From assembly GCF_002885975.1 (NCBI RefSeq), contig NZ_POSP01000003.1:2542001-2606000 (forward strand): a stretch of 64,000 nucleotides of DNA. The letters are read 5' to 3'. Of the stretch, positions 61,084 through 64,000 are shown in pieces; the first letter of the stretch is position 1; every line of letters begins with the position of its first letter. The notes under the pieces are model-generated. The model had not been told where the DNA came from. It searched no databases and saw only the letters and a list, made by a program, of their open reading frames with translations. The translations under genes were made by a program, and so were the position numbers. The DNA is from Paucibacter aquatile. GTDB taxonomy: Bacteria; Pseudomonadota; Gammaproteobacteria; Burkholderiales; Burkholderiaceae_C.

Positions 61084-62259
61084 TCAGGTTCGTGATTGAG
61101 CTTCGGGCGGTGAGGTGCGCACCCAGACCTGCGCCCGACAGCCCCCCTCGTTGCGGTGGCTCAGGCTCAGCTCGGCCTGGTCGCCAAAGGCTTGCCACAG
61201 GCGCAGGCGGCTGTTCTGCAGGCCCAGGCTGGCCTGGGCGTCGCGCAGCATGGCGGCCGGGTCCAGCGGCGGCAGCTGCAAGAGCGCATCCGAGGGCCCG
61301 GGGCCATCGTCCAGCACCTCGACGCACAAGCCACCCTCGGCCGGCAGGTAGGCGCGCAGCTGCAGCTCGCCACCGCTGAGCTGGGGCTGCACCCCATGCT
61401 CGACGGCATTCTCCACCAGGGTCAGCAGCACACCGGGCGGCAGCTGGGCGGTGGCGGCATCGGGCGCGATGTCGAGCACAAAGCGCAGGCGGCCGCCCAG
61501 GCGGGCCTGCATCACCTCCAGGTAGCGGCGCACGGCTTCGGCCTCTTCGCCGACCGAGAGCAGGGGCCGGTCAAACAGGGGCAAGGTGGCCCGCAGGTAG
61601 GAGGTCAGCGATTGCAGGAGCGGCGCGGCGCGATCGTCCTTGACCGCCACCCAGTGCTGCAGCGAAGCCAGGGAGTTGAAGAGAAAGTGCGGCTGAATCT
61701 GCGCGCTGCTGAGGCGCTGGGCCAGCTCCAGCTTCTGCTCGCGCAGGGCTTCGTCGTGCAGCCAGTCGGCCATGAACTCATTGCGCCACATGGCCACGGC
61801 CCAGATGGCCATGGTGTAGACAAAGCCGATGGCGCAGCCGCGGATCAGCAACTCATGATGCCAGGGCTCTTTCAGCCACCGCTGAGGCTGGGACGCCATC
61901 ATGAAACCGAACACCGCGCCGAGTGGAACGGCACTGAATCCATAGGCCCGGTGCAGGCGCTTCTGGGTCGGGCGGCGCCACAGATCGGCACTGACCCACA
62001 AAGTCACCAGCCCCAGCAGCAACGTGCCGCAAAAAACCAGACGTGCGATAGGCCAAGGCAGCTCCAGGGCGGCCACCACGGCGAGCGCCAGCACATTCAC
62101 CACGGCTGCCACCTTGATGGTGGGCGAGATGCCCGGCAGCGTATCGAGGCGCCGCCATTGCTCGGGCGTGAAGCGGTAGCGCGGGCCCAGGAGAAAGACC
62201 AGGCGCCAATCCACTTCGCGGAAGAATCCGCGCAAGGTCGCCCACGGCTTGTTCATCAT
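61084..62259 (-). CDS. LytS/YehU-type sensor histidine kinase, copy 1
   Basis: A 391-residue membrane kinase. Four hydrophobic helices (about residues 45-165) lead into the LytS-type kinase domain. The acceptor His is in QIQPHFLFNSLASLQHW (about residue 200), the N-box is LTLVENAVEHGV and the G-box DDGPGPSD with LGLQNSRLRL. It is related to the upstream kinase along its whole length, including an FxLGPRxxFxxxQW start. Its first ATG overlaps the upstream stop (ATGA). It is nearest to the LytTR regulator, its probable partner. Confidence 0.9.
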   Translation of the reverse strand: MMNKPWATLRGFFREVDWRLVFLLGPRYRFTPEQWRRLDTLPGISPTIKVAAVVNVLALAVVAALELPWPIARLVFCGTLLLGLVTLWVSADLWRRPTQKRLHRAYGFSAVPLGAVFGFMMASQPQRWLKEPWHHELLIRGCAIGFVYTMAIWAVAMWRNEFMADWLHDEALREQKLELAQRLSSAQIQPHFLFNSLASLQHWVAVKDDRAAPLLQSLTSYLRATLPLFDRPLLSVGEEAEAVRRYLEVMQARLGGRLRFVLDIAPDAATAQLPPGVLLTLVENAVEHGVQPQLSGGELQLRAYLPAEGGLCVEVLDDGPGPSDALLQLPPLDPAAMLRDAQASLGLQNSRLRLWQAFGDQAELSLSHRNEGGCRAQVWVRTSPPEAQSRT

Positions 62260-63437
62260 GATGCGGCCCTCGTGTCCGGTGACCAGGGCAGTTGCAATTC
62301 GGCGATGCAGCCGCCCAGCTCGGCATTGCGCAGGCTCAGACGGGCGGCCTCACCATAGGTCTGCGCCAGGCGCAGGCGGGAATTGCTCAAACCCACGCCG
62401 CGGCCGGCGCGCACGGGCTGAGCCGGCGCCTCAGGCAGGCCGGGGCCATCGTCGATGACGCGCACCAGCAGCGATTGGTCCTGTTGCTCCGTCTCAATGC
62501 GCAAGAGGGCAGAACCGAGCTTGGGCACCACGCCATGCTCGATCGCGTTCTCGACCAGGGTCAGCATGAGCGCCGGCGGCAGCTGCACCGAAGCCACCGC
62601 CTCGGGCACCTCGATCTGCACCTGCAGGCGCTGGCCCAGGCGCACCTGCATCACGGCCAGGTACTGGCGCACGGCCTCCAGCTCTTCACCCAGGCTGAGC
62701 AGCTGGCGGTTGAACAAAGGCAAGGTGGCGCGCAAGTAAGCAGTCAGGGCATCCAAAAGAATGGCGGCACGCTCGTCACGGCTGCGCACCCAGTGCTGCA
62801 GCGAGGCCAGGGAATTGAACAAGAAATGCGGCTGGATCTGGGCGCTGCTGAGCTGCTGCGCCAGGGCCAAGGCCTGCTGCTGCTGCTCGTGCTCGCGCAG
62901 CCAGCCGGCCAACATCTCGTTGCGAGCCATGGCCAGCACCCAGATGCCGACCACGCCCAGCAAGACCAGATCCAGCGCCAACTGTCCGGCTTCTTCCTTG
63001 CCGATGCTCTCCTCGAGGCGCAGGGCGCCGGAAAACATGCCCATCAGAAACGTGCTGACGAAGGCCATCACGCAGACCCAGACATAGCCCAGGTACAGCG
63101 TGCGCATGGTCGGCCGACGCCACAGGCGGGCGGCCTGCCAGAGCAGAGCCAGCGCCATCAAGAAACCGACCACAAAGCCCCCCAGCTGCAGCGGCGGCGG
63201 CATCTGCCACGCGGCCAGCACGCCCAGCAGCAGCGCGTTGAGCCAGGCACAGAGCTTGACGCTGGCGGTGATGGCCGAACGTTGATCGAGCAAGGCCCAC
63301 TGCGCCTCACTGAATTTGTGGCGCGGGCCGAGCATGAACACCACATGCCAGTCCAGCGCCTTCGCATCGTCCCAGGCCTGTTGCAAGCGCGCTTTCAAAC
63401 GGCGTGTCATTCCCATCGGTGGTCTTGTTTCCTCCAT
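62256..63437 (-). CDS. LytS/YehU-type sensor histidine kinase, copy 2
   Basis: A 393-residue paralogue of the neighbouring kinase with the same plan: four membrane helices (about residues 50-165), QIQPHFLFNSLASLQHWV around the acceptor His, LTLVENAIEHGVVPKLGSA and DDGPGLPEAP. The N-terminal MLGPRHKFSEAQW matches the start of copy 1. The start ATG 63437 overlaps the stop of the third kinase by one base (TGATG); a start at the GMTRR Met eight codons later is possible. Tandem duplication made the cluster. Confidence 0.9.
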   Translation of the reverse strand: MEETRPPMGMTRRLKARLQQAWDDAKALDWHVVFMLGPRHKFSEAQWALLDQRSAITASVKLCAWLNALLLGVLAAWQMPPPLQLGGFVVGFLMALALLWQAARLWRRPTMRTLYLGYVWVCVMAFVSTFLMGMFSGALRLEESIGKEEAGQLALDLVLLGVVGIWVLAMARNEMLAGWLREHEQQQQALALAQQLSSAQIQPHFLFNSLASLQHWVRSRDERAAILLDALTAYLRATLPLFNRQLLSLGEELEAVRQYLAVMQVRLGQRLQVQIEVPEAVASVQLPPALMLTLVENAIEHGVVPKLGSALLRIETEQQDQSLLVRVIDDGPGLPEAPAQPVRAGRGVGLSNSRLRLAQTYGEAARLSLRNAELGGCIAELQLPWSPDTRAAS

Positions 63438-64000
63438 CACGCCGGCGCCCCGGGCGGCATGGCCATGGCCAAAGGCAGGCGCAGCGTGGCGACGCAGCCG
63501 CCGGTCTCGGCGGAGTTTTCCAGGTTCAGGCTGGCCTCGTCGCCAAAGCTCTGGGCCAGGCGCAGGCGCGAATTGCTCAGGCCCACGCCGCGCCCGGCGC
63601 GCGCGGGCGGCAGCTGCTCGGGCAGGCCGGGGCCGTCGTCGATGACGCGCAGGTACAGCGTTGGGCCCTGCTGCTCGGCCTCGATGCGCAGGAACGCGGC
63701 GCCGAGCTTGGGCACCACGCCATGCTCGATGGCGTTCTCCACCAAGGTCAGCAGCAGCGCCGGCGGCAGCTGCACGGCACGCAGCGCCTCGGGCACCTCG
63801 ATGTCCACCCGCAGCCGCGCACCCAGGCGCGCCTGCATCACGGCCAGGTACTGGCGCACGGCCTCCAGCTCTTCGCCCAGGCTGAGCTGGCGGCGGTTGA
63901 ACAGCGGCAGGGTGGCGCGCAAATAAGCCGTTAGCGCATCCAGCAAGGGCGCCGCGCGCGCATCGCCCTGGTGCACCCAATGCTGCAGCGAAGCCAGGGA
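63437..64000 (-). CDS. LytS-type sensor histidine kinase, copy 3 (cut by window end)
   Basis: Only the last 187 residues are in the window; the frame runs off the right edge. It begins within SLASLQHWVHQGDA, just after the acceptor His, and contains LTLVENAIEHGVVPKLGAA and DDGPGLPEQLPPARAGRGVGLS. The visible part is more like copy 2 than copy 1, so these two probably separated last. It should have an N-terminal membrane part outside the window. Confidence 0.88.
   Translation of the reverse strand, partial: SLASLQHWVHQGDARAAPLLDALTAYLRATLPLFNRRQLSLGEELEAVRQYLAVMQARLGARLRVDIEVPEALRAVQLPPALLLTLVENAIEHGVVPKLGAAFLRIEAEQQGPTLYLRVIDDGPGLPEQLPPARAGRGVGLSNSRLRLAQSFGDEASLNLENSAETGGCVATLRLPLAMAMPPGAPA

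Noticed and set aside
1..64000. tRNA, rRNA, riboswitch, complete IS element or prophage genes
   Set aside because: I looked for cloverleaf ends, known riboswitch cores, transposase or integrase motifs and phage genes and found none I could support.

Overview
The window is 64 kb of very GC-rich, gene-dense bacterial DNA. The codon usage, the Fds-type formate dehydrogenase operon, two PEP-CTERM exported proteins and the overall gene style point to a betaproteobacterium of the order Burkholderiales, probably the Rubrivivax/Leptothrix/Roseateles (Sphaerotilaceae-like) group. That placement is inference from gene content; no rRNA or other marker gene is present. It looks like ordinary chromosome: no tRNA, rRNA, CRISPR array, complete insertion sequence, integrase or prophage was seen.

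Layout. 1-9.8 kb: 3' end of a PBP7-type endopeptidase gene, an acetyltransferase, a DUF898 membrane protein overlapping an M48 peptidase, a large lipoprotein pullulanase, purB with strong terminators, and a small PEP-CTERM protein. 9.83-10.35 kb: no gene, but two divergently oriented ~230-bp units that fold the same way with different stem sequences. 10.5-23.8 kb: DUF1801 protein, several GNAT acetyltransferases (one decayed), a flavin-reductase-like protein, oligoendopeptidase F, a DUF3857/transglutaminase/TPR protein, a PAS-GGDEF protein, an NTF2-like protein and a patatin-like phospholipase. 24-33.3 kb: a formate-oxidation block, modB-modC-lysR followed by fdsG-fdsB-fdsA-fdhD-fdsD. The ABC transporter would supply molybdate, FdhD sulfurates the cofactor and FdsGBAD oxidises formate to CO2 with reduction of NAD+. 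33.4-39.5 kb: small and accessory genes, including two that share a ~65-bp promoter module, a ChaN-like protein, an alpha/beta hydrolase, an intergenic inverted-repeat element and a Crp/Fnr regulator. 39.5-47.1 kb: an OmpR/HK two-component pair, an acetyltransferase-NTF2 fusion, pyrF and a four-PAS hybrid kinase. 47.1-57.2 kb: a YpfH-like esterase, an ankyrin-type protein with a TTG start, a SARP-like AAA/TPR regulator and a 1437-residue duplicated PEP-CTERM protein. 57.2-64 kb: acetyltransferase, secreted unknown, M14 peptidase, then a LytTR response regulator preceded by three tandem LytS-type kinases, the last cut by the window edge.

Most interesting signals. (1) The twin structured elements at 9831-10347: four helices are kept in both units by compensatory changes, which suggests an undescribed structured RNA or DNA element. 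(2) A conserved promoter module upstream of two unrelated envelope-protein genes at 34.33 and 37.87 kb. (3) A 13-base word found far more often than base composition predicts, whose orientation flips mid-window. (4) Three tandem kinases sharing one regulator.
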